A DNA stretch of 64,000 nucleotides. Source: Macrolepiota albuminosa (taxonomy: Eukaryota; Basidiomycota; Agaricomycetes; Agaricales; Agaricaceae). Every line of letters starts with the position of its first letter. Position 1 is the first letter of the stretch. The DNA lies in the NCBI GenBank assembly GCA_027475525.1, contig JAMWFC010000049.1, positions 1,923,297-1,987,296 of the forward strand, given 5' to 3'. The position numbers and the translations under genes were made by a program. Positions 34,686 through 45,138 of the stretch are shown piece by piece. The notes under the pieces were generated by a model. It was given only the letters and a program-made list of their open reading frames with translations. It was not told the DNA's origin and searched no databases.

Positions 34686-35434
34686 TGTCACAACCCCTCC
34701 CCTCCGGGCCCACCCCGGGACACCCCCGGAACACCCTCCGGGACCCTCCCTCCGACCCCACAGGACACGCCCCGCCATCACGACCGCTGACACCGCCATC
34801 ACGCGCATCAAGGACCGCCATCAGCCGTCACCAGCCCCGATCAACGATCAGATCACGCGACTCGTGCCGGCCATCACGCATCACGCATCACGGCTCCATC
34901 CGCGCCAATTGATCGCGTGCCCCACACGCGCGATCCCGGTATACAGCCCCTGCCGCTACTCAATAACCCCCGGAACCCATCCCAGACATCCCGGAACCCC
35001 GAGACCCGGCCCCGTAGTACTTATAGTGTAGCTCCCTGTTGTATTCGGTAGTCTTGATATTACATACTTTGCATAACTGTTACTTGGATATTGCGTGCCC
35101 TCTTGTTTGACTGGTACGCCTCGTTTGGTATGCTTCGACTGGCACGCCTTAGTATTCGCGTGCTCTAAGCTTTGGTACGCACTTCGCGACTCTTAACTTA
35201 CTAACTTGGTCTCGTCTTAGAACCTCCGGTTCACGACTCGACCCCCTCTAACTCCCAGCCACTCTCATCCAAAACCCCCGGACTCTGGTCTCCTCTCCCG
35301 GGATTACCCCTGTCCCCGTCTTGAACCCCGGAATCCTAGCCCCGGAGTTCCAGACACCCGAGTATCCGTAGATCAAGTCCGCACCGTAAGGGCGTCGCTT
35401 TCCCGGAAAGCCCCCGATTCAGCGGAACCTGACA
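34686..35434 (+). repeat. 5' LTR of copy 2 (749 bp)
   Basis: From TGTCACAACCCC to CCTGACA; it pairs with 44386-45133. Inside are repeated CATCACGCATCACG-like units (about 34872) and TTTGACTGGTACGC/TTCGACTGGCACGC units (about 35105-35145). Confidence 0.94.
35017..35062 (+). promoter_or_regulatory. Predicted TATA-like box and transcription start of the chromovirus
   Basis: GTACTTATAGTG (about 35017-35028) is TATA-like. About 29 nt downstream begins AGTCTTGATATTA (35050-35062), whose exact reverse complement forms the primer site right after the LTR. If transcription starts at 35050, the first 13 nt of the RNA can fold back to prime cDNA synthesis. Pairing stops precisely at 35050, which supports that base as the RNA 5' end. 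Confidence 0.65.
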
Positions 35435-35447
35435 TAATATCAAGACT
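35435..35447 (+). promoter_or_regulatory. Primer-binding site complementary to the element's own RNA 5' end
   Basis: TAATATCAAGACT begins at the first base after the 5' LTR and is the perfect reverse complement of 35050-35062. I see no tRNA 3'-end complement (no TGG start). This matches the self-priming layout known for Tf1-type elements. Confidence 0.78.
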
Positions 35448-35467
35448 CTTTCCTTACACCGTTCTTG

Positions 35468-38253
35468 ATGGCTACGTATACTCACACTTACTACCCCACC
35501 GGGTACCAGACCGACCCTTACGGACGCCTGGTACCCGACCACTACTCCACGCAGACCCCCCGCCCCGCCTACCCACCTCTCCTGTACGAACCCCCATATC
35601 TCCACCGCCACTGGGCCCCCGACCCGTCCCTCTACGACCTGGGACCCTCAGCCAGCTGGGCCCCTCCACCCAATTTAGCCATGGCGCGACCCGTGGAGGT
35701 CCCCTCGTACCGGAGCATCCCCGGGGGCCTGCCGGAGACCCCACCTGTACCCAGTGGACCTCGCCCGATTCCCCCCAGCGAGGGCCCCTTTGCACCCACC
35801 CCCTACTACGGTTACCAGCGCCCCGTCCCCCAACCCCAAGGACCCCCCTACCCCGACTATCCCTCCCGTCATTACCCGGCCGCCGCTCCACTCGCTCGAA
35901 CCCCTCCATCGCCAATGGGACGACGACGCCTCGAGGAGTACGAACAGCAACGGGACGAGGTACTCCGCTCCCTCAGGATCTCACCAGAGGACTTCGCGCA
36001 ACGGACCAGGACGCTGCTCGTGGAATTCGGACACGACGACTTCGAAGGCACTCCGGAGGAATGGGCTCACTGCCTGGTTGAATTTGGGGATCGCCTCACG
36101 CGAGGAGAACTCCCGGAGCAAACCATGGTAAAGTATAGGTGCAACACAATCCTCCGGGAAGAATTACAGCAACTGCTTGACGAAGTCCACGCGTCCCCTT
36201 CCCCTCGGCCCATCAACGACCCCGCGGACCCAGGTCGCTCGATTCACATTCGACGGGAACCCCCGGAACCGGTCCCAGCAGTCCCGGCAGCCCCCACGGT
36301 CCCCACTCCGGAGCAACGACAACGGGAAGAACGGCAGAATGCCTCAGCCATATTACGGTCCCTCAACCCGGCTGGAGGCCTCTTCGATCAACCCGCGGCC
36401 TGCACGGTAGGCTTGTCAACTCGCCGCAGGGCTAACTCCGTCCCTAGTACCTTTGAGACCTGGGGACAGCCTCAAAGACCCCTGGAACCCCTCCCACGAA
36501 CAGACAACGCCCCACCCCCGGTCCCAGCAAACCCTGGCAGACCCCGCACGGACACCCCTAGCACGGACAACACGTGCTACATCGACGAGCTTACGCGTGG
36601 AAACAACGAACCGCGTCCCGCACCCGTGCCCGTCCCGGTACCGCCCCCTATGTCAGCCCCGGTCCCTCCGGAACGCAACTTCCGCCGCAATCCGCCACCC
36701 CACTTCGACCTACGAAACCCCCCGCGACCCCCGATACAAGCACGACCCTCCTGGGTTGAACGTCCCATCCGCCACCCCACTTCGACCTACGAAACCCCCC
36801 GCGACCCCCGATACAAGCACGACCCTCCCGGGTTGAACGTCCCCCGCGCAACCCAGTACCCGACCCAGCACCCGACCCCCCTCCGCCCGACCCGACACCG
36901 CCGAACCCTCCCCGACCACCTCCGCCACCCCCAGCTGAACCTCGAGGACGACCCCCAGGCCCTCCACCTCCGCCACTCCCTGCGTGGAGACCCGGGCCCC
37001 CTCCTGGCAGGAACGAACCCCCTTGGGACAACGGACCTCCCGGGCGTGGACCCCCAGGTGAGCCACCCGGAGGAGGACCTCCCGGCGGGTGGGGTCCCGC
37101 CCTTGGTGCTTTTCCTCCTCAAGGAGGAGGGGGTAATCATTACTACTATTATTACAATGCTGGCCCCCCTCCCCGTAACGCTGCCGGACCGGACGACGCT
37201 CGCGACGCCCTCGCCCGCGAAGGACGACTGGACATCCAAAAGCCTGATGCTTTCACGGGCCGGGACCCCCGAAAATGGCGTACCTTCCTCACTCAGTGTC
37301 TCAATACATTCCAGGCAAAGCCGCTCACGTTTCAGGTTGACAGCTCCCAGGTGGCCTTTGCCGCATCATACCTTCAGGGGATCGCCTTCGATCACTACAC
37401 GGCCCTTATCCAGTTCGACCCCAACAATCCGGCACTCGCTCGCTGGCAGGCCTTCGTCGACGAGTTCTCTGGGAAGTTCGGAATCTACGACACCGTGGCC
37501 GAGGCCGAGGACAACCTCTTCAATCTCCGGATGCGCTCGGAAGAACGTTTCACCACCTTTATCGTACGTTTTGAGAAGGAAGCTTACAAAACAGGTTGGA
37601 ACTACAGCGCCCTCCGGTACGCCCTCCGCCGCGCCCTGCCACAACGCATCAAGGACGTCCTCCGACTTGCCCCGAAACAACCCTCCTACGACGGATACAA
37701 GGCCCTCGTCATGCAGATTGACCAACGCTACTGGGAAGACCGCAGCGAGTATTCGAATTCCCGACCCCCCTGGAACCCTAGAGGAGGACCCCCTTGGCCC
37801 TCCGGCGAAACTCCCAACCCCCAAGGTCGAAACCCCGGTCCCCCCGCGTTCCCTGGCGGCCGACCCCCGGTGAGTCGCGGCCCGCCCAATGCTAACCCCG
37901 GCAGCGGCACCCGCCCCCAGGCCCAGCTCAACGCCGCCGTGGCCACCCAAGACCCGGGCGACGCGCCAAGCCCCGTGGAACCCCCGGGAGACCCCGAAGA
38001 CTTCGACTTCGACGACAAACGGGACGAGGAGGCCCTCCGAGCCAACCGGCTTCAAAAGAAGGGACGACCCTGGATCGAAGTCCCGACGGATGTGCAGGAA
38101 CGATGGAGAAGGGAGGGTGTCTGCATACTCTGTGGTGAGAAAGATCATTTCATCTCCGAGTGCCCCAAACGACAGGTCATGGGACGTGCCACCTGGACCT
38201 TCGAAGGGGAGGACGCCACCTACGAGTATTTGGAAAACGACCCGGCGATTTAG
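35468..38253 (+). CDS. gag: gag of copy 2 (frame interrupted by a 77-bp duplication)
   Basis: Starts at ATG 35468 (MATYTHTYYPTGYQTDPYG), only 33 bp after the LTR. The N-terminal ~400 residues are very Pro-rich, with RRRLEEYEQQRDEVLRSL as a short helical block. The capsid-like domain (about 37230-37750) contains ALIQFDPNNPALARWQAF, DEFSGKFGIYDTVAEAE and RFEKEAYKTGWNYSALR. A CCHC knuckle, [14 protein letters not shown], lies at 38122-38163. The first part is in frame 2 and the second in frame 1. The 77-bp tandem duplication at 36690-36843 accounts exactly for the shift, and copy 1 has only one unit there. Without the duplication gag would be about 903 residues. It overlaps pol by ~93 nt in a -1 relation. 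Confidence 0.88.
36690..36843. repeat. 77-bp tandem duplication inside gag of copy 2
   Basis: TCCGCCACCCCACTTCG begins at 36691 and again at 36768, an offset of 77 bp. The two units differ at about one internal base (CTCCTGGG versus CTCCCGGG). Copy 1 has a single unit at the same place. Confidence 0.92.
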
Positions 38254-41200
38254 ACCCGGAAGACGCCCTAAATCGCGGAATCGACCCCGACGTCTTCTCC
38301 GCCCCGGTCTCACACCTTTGCTCTACGGCACTCATACAGGACACCCTCACGGCTTACCTACCCTCCCACTCTTCGCACTCCCTCCTCCTCAAAACCCGCC
38401 TCACCCCCTCCGGAACTCCCCTCAACACCCTCGTCGACAGCGGCGCCACCGACAACTTCATCGACGAAGCATGGTCTACCCTCGCCCCGGAACCCGCCCA
38501 GCGACTCCCGGTCCCGGTACGACTCTGCCTCTTCGACGGCGACGCCTCTACGGTGGGGGACATCACTCATTTTGTGCGTATGCCCGTTACCTTCGCCAAC
38601 GGACAGACTCACACCCTCCGGATGTTGATAACCAAACTCCACCCTTCCGCACCCCTGGTCCTAGGGCTCCCGTGGCTCCGGGACACTAACCCCCGCATCG
38701 ATTGGCGACACCTCACCCTTCGCCTGACCCGGGACCCGACCCCCGACGACCAGCAACTTCCCTTCGACATCCCCCACCCCTCCAACCCTACCCCGAAGGA
38801 CGGGCCTCCACCACCCCCCGGACTCCAGTCCCGTTCATCCCGATCCTTCGTCATCAATGCCAGGCTGGACGGCGCCCCAGGACCAGTCTCGGCCCTCATC
38901 GACAGCGGAGCCACCGGAGTATTCATCAGCGACGCTCTCGACCTCCCCCACGACCCCCTCGACCAGCCCCTCCGCCTGCAACGCCTCGACGGCACCCCCT
39001 CCTCCTCCGGCCCCATCCAAAGGTCTCACTTGGGACGCGTGACCCTGGACAACAACTACGAGTTCACTTCCGACTTCCTGGTCACGCGACTTCACGAATC
39101 GACCCCGATGGTGCTGGGACTACCCTGGCTGCGCGACACGAACCCCGACATCGATTGGAGGACGCTCACCATGACCTTCCCGGGACCCGAAGACCACCCC
39201 TCGACCGCCGTGCACCTCCGGGCTCTAGGAAGCGACCCGACGCCCGACATCCCCGGAACGACTGCCGCGCCCCCCACGCATGCACCACCCCCGCCCATCC
39301 GAGACCGCAAGGCCCCCGATCGACCCCCAAACATTCCTCGGAACAAGTACAAGGGGCCGAACTACTCCTGCCGGTCTCAGACACGCGTCACACCCGCTCC
39401 GGCCGATGATTCCGCAACACCGATCGATCCAAGTGCACTCGACATTAGGATCATTGGGGCCGCCCCCTTCGCCCGCCTCATGAGGGATGGGACTCCCACG
39501 TTTCAGCTGCACACCTCGCCTTCTCTCCCGGAAGAACACCTACGAGGGGACGCTATTCCCCCGGAACCGAAAACCGAGGAGCAAATCCTCTGAGAAGTAG
39601 TTCCCCCGGAGTATCACGAGTTCGCTGACGTATTCTCCGAAGGAGACGCCAAGGAGATCCCCCCTCACCGTCCCTATGATCACACCATCAACCTCGAGGA
39701 AGGAGCCACCCCCCCTTTCGGCAAGGTCTACAACATGTCGGAGGTCGAACTCCGGGCTCTCAAGGACTACCTCGATGAAATGCTCGGTAAGGGATTCATC
39801 CGACCCTCCGCCTCCGCCGCCGGAGCCCCGGTTCTATTCGCCAAGAAGAAGGACGGCTCGCTCCGACTCTGTGTCGACTACCAGGGACTCAATAAGATCA
39901 CCAAGAAGAACCGCTACCCGCTCCCGCTCATTGGCGATCTGGTCGATCGACTCCGCAGTGCCAAGGTTTATACAAAGATTGACCTCCGCTCCGGTTACAA
40001 CAACGTCCGCATCGCCCCGGGACATGAGTGGAAAACCGCGTTCCGCATGCGGTATGGTCTGTTTGAGTACCTTGTGATGCCTTTTGGAATGACTAACTCC
40101 CCCGCCACGTTCCAATACTTCATGAACGACATCTTCCACAACATGAGTGACGTCTTCGTGATTGTCTACCTGGACGACATCCTCATTTATTCCGACTCAC
40201 CGGAGGATCACCAGAAGCATGTCCGGCAAGTCCTTGAGCGCCTCCGGAAGCACAACCTCCACGCCAAGCCCGAGAAGTGTTCATTCCATACGGAAGAGGT
40301 TGAGTATCTTGGCGTCATAGTATCCCCGAATGGCGTTCGCATGGACCCCCACAAGGTCGAGGCCATCGTCAACTGGCCGCAGCCCCGGAACGTCAAGGAA
40401 GTACAGTCCTTCCTGGGTTTCGCTAACTTCTACCGGAGGTTTATAGACAACTACTCCGGGATCACGAAACCCCTCAACCGGCTCACGCGCAAGGACATCG
40501 CCTGGAACTGGGACAGTAAGTGCCAGAGCGTCTTTAACTTGCTCAAGGAGGCTTTCACAGTCGCCCCGGTACTCCGGCACTACGACCCGGCCCTCCCGAT
40601 CATCCTGGAATGTGATGCGTCCGACTACGCCATCGCCGGGATCCTCTCACAGATGGAGCCTGACGGTGGGGAGCCCCGGCCAGTCGCTTTCTACACCCGG
40701 TCCATGATCGACGCCGAGCTCAACTACGACATTTACGACAAGGAACTCCTCGCCATCGTCGAAGCCTTCAAGCAATGGCGGGCCTACCTCGAGGGAGCCC
40801 GGCACCGGATCCAGGTCTATTCGGATCATAATAACCTGCAGTACTTCACCACGACCAAGCAACTCAGTCGACGGCAGGCCCGATGGTCCGAGATCCTCTC
40901 GGAATACGACTTCACGATCCAATACCGCCCGGGACGACTTGGCGCCAAGCCCGACGCCCTCACCCGCCGTCCGGACGTCTACCCCAAGAAGTCGTTCGAG
41001 GCGGAACGTAATGCGTTCAATCATCGCGTGGTGATCCCTCCCGAACATTTGAATGCCTTACTGATCTTAAACAAGGAAGGGACCCTGAGTCAGATTCGCC
41101 GCGCCCCCCGAGACAAGTACTTCACCGATTACGACCCCCGCAACCCCCCTGATGGAACTGACCGGGACCCCGCCTTCTCCCTGTCTCCCGACGAAAAACT

Positions 41201-42500
41201 CCTCCTCCGGGACGGCCGCATCTACGTCCCGGATCACGCCCAACTTTGCTACGACGTCCTCCGTCAACACCACGACCACAAGCTCCGGGGACATCCTGGA
41301 ATACGTAAGACCCTCCAGCTCATCTCCCGGACTTACTTTTGGCCAGGATTGAAGAAGGACGTAACCCGTTACATTCGATCATGCGAGCCCTGCCTCCGGG
41401 CCAAGGTCCCCCGACACCGACTGTACGGACTCCTGAAACCCCTGCCGGTCGGACGACGCCCCTGGTCCTCAATATCTCTGGACCACATCGTCGAGCTCCC
41501 GGAATCTGAAGGGTTCGATGCCATTCTCATCGTTGTGTGCAGGCTAACCAAACAGGGCATCTTCCTACCCTGCCACACCACGGATACCGCCCCGGACTTC
41601 GCCCGGCTGTTCCTCGAGCACGTCTTCGCCAAGCATGGTCTCCCGGACGACATCGTCTCCGACCGGGGCCCCCTCTTCGTGTCCAAGTTTTGGACTTCCC
41701 TGTGTAAGGCACTTGAAGTAAAGACTAACCTCTCTACTGCCTACCACCCCGAAACCGACGGCCAAACCGAAAGGGTCAACCAGTCCCTTGAGCAGTACCT
41801 CCGGCTGTACGTCAACTACTTGCAGGACGACTGGCGCGCCGAGCTCCCCCTGGCCGAGTTCACCTACAACAACACGCCACACTCTGCTACCGGGGTATCG
41901 CCCTTCTTTGCCAACAAGGGATACCACCCTCGACTGACGCTCTCGCTCCGGGACATCCCGTCGCACGCCGCCCACGAGGTCGCCCGGGATCTCCAATCCC
42001 TTCACGAGTTCCTCCGGGAAGAGATTGACACCGCGAACCGGGCCTACGTGAAACACGCCGACCGGAAACGGGAAGACACCCCCGACTGGGCCCCCGGGAC
42101 AAAGGTATGGTTAGATCGACGACACCTCCGCACCCGCCGGCCCTCCCCAAAACTCGATCACAAGCGTCTCGGCCCGTTCAAAATATTGAAGAAGGTCTCA
42201 TCCCACGCCTACAAAATTGAGCTCCCCCCGGGACTAAAAGGTCTGCACCCGGTATTCCACGTCCGCCTCCTGGAACGACACCCCCCGGATCCTTTCTCCG
42301 AACGGCGCCCTGAGCCCCCTCCCCCGGTCGAGGTCGAGGACGAGTACCACTACGAAGTTGAAGACATCCTCGACTCCCGGAACATTCGTGGACGACCCCA
42401 CTTCCTCGTACGGTGGAAGGGATACGGCCCGGAAGACGACACTTGGGAACCACGCCGAAACCTCGAAGGCGCCCTCGACAAACTCCGGGATTTCCAATAG
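38160..42500 (+). CDS. pol: pol of copy 2: tandem protease, RT, RNase H, integrase, chromodomain (one in-frame TGA)
   Basis: One frame runs from the gag overlap to the stop at 42498-42500, broken only by TGA at 39591-39593 (EEQIL*EVVPPEY). Protease 1 has [12 protein letters not shown] (38436) and [17 protein letters not shown]. Protease 2 has [12 protein letters not shown] (38901) and [56 protein letters not shown] (residues 145-148 counted from 39735). RNase [28 protein letters not shown]. Integrase: a His/Cys finger ending SCEPCLRAK, then [14 protein letters not shown] and [14 protein letters not shown] (D, D, E). C-terminal chromodomain: [35 protein letters not shown] chromodomain usually targets integration to modified chromatin. 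Confidence 0.93.
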
Positions 42501-42785
42501 CGGCGCCTGGGAAGCGATCCTCCCGGGCGCAGGACTCACAGACGGCAGTAGTGGGCGTAACCCCCGCCTCTGGGCTCAGTAGGGATTCAACTCCCACGTA
42601 TACTTTCTGCCTCCCCTTCTCAGGACTTACTCCTTTTCTAGTACCTTTTATCATATGTAGCGCCCGGGAACCGAAGCAGGGTCTCCCTCCAGCTTTTCCG
42701 CCGCATTACTCACACGATTCCTCTCTTACCTACTCCGAAGGACCGAGTATATACATTTTTTCTATAAGTACACTATTTTACAGTT

Positions 42786-44256
42786 CTAAGCCGGGACAAG
42801 AAACAAAAAAAACGCCACCCCTAACGCTGGGGCCCCGGATCGTGACTCCCCTCGCCCTCCCTCCCCCTTGGCCACCCCCTGGAAACCCTCCCCCACCCCC
42901 TCTGGACCATGCTCCCGCCACACTTCCTCGGCCAGGAGCTCCCAAGACGGGAGGGGCTCACCCTCATCCAGCACTCGCTCGAACCAAGACCCGGGGGCAG
43001 GTATGTTCCTCCGCCGGTGGGCAACCACTAACCGCCCCAAGAGGTCAAGCCCGCGCTCCACCCCGGGGGTCGTCACCTCCGGGCGCTGACCCTCCTGTAG
43101 CGAGGCCAGTGCCGCGGCAACCCCATCCAGGAGCAGGCGATGCTCCCGGGCCCAGCCTGGAGACGTTAGCAGACGAAGTAATTCGGAGACAGGGGACTCA
43201 CTGGGAGAGGCGTGGCGGGGAAACCGGGGGCGGGGTCTCGGTGGGCAGACGCGCCCTCTTTGACGGCCCTGGGGAAGGGCTTGGCGACGCCCGCCGCTTC
43301 CCCTTGTCAGGGCGCCCCCCGCGCCCCTCGCGGCTCCCCCCGGCCCGGGTCGCTCGGCGCGTGATGAGGACCACGGGCCGGCCCCGGCCCCCCACCCGAA
43401 TGGCGCCCCCGCTCCCCGACCCCCTTGGACCCGCAGCGGCCACCTCCCCCACCGGCTCCGTCGCCTCCCCCACCGGCTCCGCGACCCAATCTCGCTCCTC
43501 GACCCCCATCCTCCGGGTGACCCCCCCCAGCGGCCACCCCTGCTCCCAGGAGACGCAGCGCGCCCTCCACAGCGCCGACACGGAACACCTCTCGTGGTTG
43601 AGGCGGCATGCCTCACACACGGACGTGTCCCGGCGGGACGAGGGGCCCGGGACCTCGAACAGGCAGGGGACCATTCGTCGAGCGCAGTGGAGGCACTGCG
43701 CCAAAGTCAGCAACGAGACCCGAGGTAAGGAAGCACTCACCGGTCCATTATTCACGCACCAGGCGTGGGTGGGTAGACCCCGGGGCCTCTCCAGGGCCTC
43801 CCCAAATAACTCCTGCGTCGCGTCCGCCCACGCAACGCGCTGACCCTCCGGGACTTTGGATACGGCCCCCACCGGCATCCCAGAACGACGGAAGCGGGGG
43901 GCAGGTAGCCTGGGGCGGGGAGGGGGTTGAGGGCGGGGAGGGCGGACTGTCATCCGCGCAAAGGTAGGCGCGGGACGACTCGGGCGGGCCTCCGGGACGA
44001 CGCTGGGACCCGCATTGGGAGCAGGCTCCGGGTGCCGGCTGGGACCCGCGATAGGATTGCTGTGTTGTTCTGAAATAGGAAGGTCAGTGGGATAGGCGGA
44101 CGATGCGGGAAGACACTCACGTTGCTGGGCGAGCTCCGCCACGCGCTCCCGGTCGAGGCGGGCTCGGTATCGCGCGTCCCGGGCTTCCCAAGCCATGAGG
44201 GGCGCGACCTCGTTAGTTTGTGGGGGCGTCGGGGAATGCGTCGGCGTACGCGACAT
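42786..44256 (-). CDS. Antisense spliced zinc-cluster gene carried by copy 2
   Basis: It lies between pol and the 3' LTR, on the opposite strand. Exon 1 (44256-44121) is MSRTPTHSPTPPQTNEVAPL to ELAQQ; intron 44120-44070 (GTGAGT...TTTCAG). Exon 2 (44069-43741) is Pro/Arg-rich and ends NNGP; intron 43740-43696 (GTGAGT...GCGCAG). Exon 3 (43695-43202) opens CLHCARRMVPC, continues to CEACRLNHERC (paired CX2CX6C) and ends near DKGKRRASPSPSPGPSKRAR; intron 43201-43157 (GTGAGT...CTAAC...CCAG). Exon 4 (43156 to about 42786) carries REHRLLLDGVAAAL and ERGLDLLGRLVVAHRRRN. Relative to copy 1 about 280 bp (the coiled coil) are deleted at the end of exon 3, putting exons 3 and 4 out of frame. The cysteine pattern resembles a Zn2Cys6 cluster with a longer linker (15 residues). 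Function unknown. Confidence 0.75.
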
Positions 44257-44372
44257 GGTTGAGTTTGATGGTAAAAAATTTTTTTCGATACGTGGCAAGT
44301 CAGGTGCCGGATCCCACGGTTGGACCCCGGTCCGAACCCCCGGCTACGCGCGCCTCGGAGGGTCTCGGCGCT

Positions 44373-44385
44373 GAAGGGGGGGTGA
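44373..44385 (+). promoter_or_regulatory. Polypurine tract of copy 2
   Basis: The purine run GAAGGGGGGGTGA lies immediately before the 3' LTR start TGTCA. Copy 1 has GAAGGGGAGGTGA at the same place. Confidence 0.75.
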
Positions 44386-45133
44386 TGTCACGACCCCTCC
44401 CCTCCGGGCCCACCCCGGGACACCCCCGGAACACCCTCCGGGACCCTCCCTCCGACCCCACAGGACACGCCCCGCCATCACGACCGCTGACACTGCCATC
44501 ATGCGCATCAAGGACCGCCATCAGCCGTCACCAGCCCCGATCAACGATCAGATCACGCGACTCGTGCCGGCCATCATGCATCACGCATCATGGCTCCATC
44601 CGCGCCAATTGATCGCGCGCCCCACACGCGCGATTCCGGTATACAGCCCCTGCCGCTACTCAATAACCCCCGGAACCCATCCCAGACATCCCGGAACCCC
44701 GAGACCCGGCCCCGTAGTACTTATAGTGTAGCTCCCTGTTGTATTCGGTAGTCTTGATATTACATACTTTGCATAACTGTTACTTGGATATTGCGTGCCC
44801 TCTGTTTGACTGGTACGCCTCGTTTGGTACGCTTCGACTGGCACGCCTTAGTATTCGCGTGCTCTAAGCTTTGGTATGCACTTCGCGACTCTTAACTTAC
44901 TAACTTGGTCTCGTCTTAGAACCTCCGGTTCACGACTCGACCCCCTCTAACTCCCAGCCACTCTCACCCAAAACCCCCGGACTCTAGTCCCCTCTCCCGG
45001 GATTACCCCTGTCCTCGTCTTGAACCCCGGAGTCCTAGCCCCGGAGTTCCAGACACCCGAGTATCCGTAGATCAAGTCCGCACCGTAAGGGCGTCGCTTT
45101 CCCGGAAAGCCCCCGATTCAGCGGAACCTGACA
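44386..45133 (+). repeat. 3' LTR of copy 2 (748 bp)
   Basis: It matches 34686-35434 apart from scattered transitions and one single-base indel (CTCTTGTTTGAC versus CTCTGTTTGAC). It is followed by ATCAG. It lies ~130 bp upstream of the antisense gene start, so it could also serve as that gene's promoter region. Confidence 0.94.
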
Positions 45134-45138
45134 ATCAG
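45134..45138. repeat. Target-site duplication of copy 2 (right), ATCAG
   Basis: It matches 34681-34685. Confidence 0.9.

Larger units (their letters stand above)
34686..45133 (+). mobile_element. Ty3/gypsy chromovirus copy 2, nearly intact
   Basis: 10,448 bp, bounded by TGTCA and TGACA with ATCAG duplications. The order is 5' LTR, self-complementary primer site, gag, pol (two proteases, RT, RNase H, integrase, chromodomain), antisense spliced gene, polypurine tract, 3' LTR. Only two lesions interrupt gag-pol: a 77-bp tandem duplication in gag (36690-36843) and one TGA at 39591-39593 where copy 1 keeps CGA. The two LTRs differ at roughly a dozen or more sites by eye, nearly all transitions. 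The chromodomain and the predicted self-priming place it near the Tf1/sushi side of the chromoviruses (family knowledge plus inference). Confidence 0.93.

Noticed and set aside
36648..37239. Gly/Arg-rich frames on the minus strand of copy 2
   Set aside because: They are complements of the Pro-rich gag region and the 77-bp duplication.
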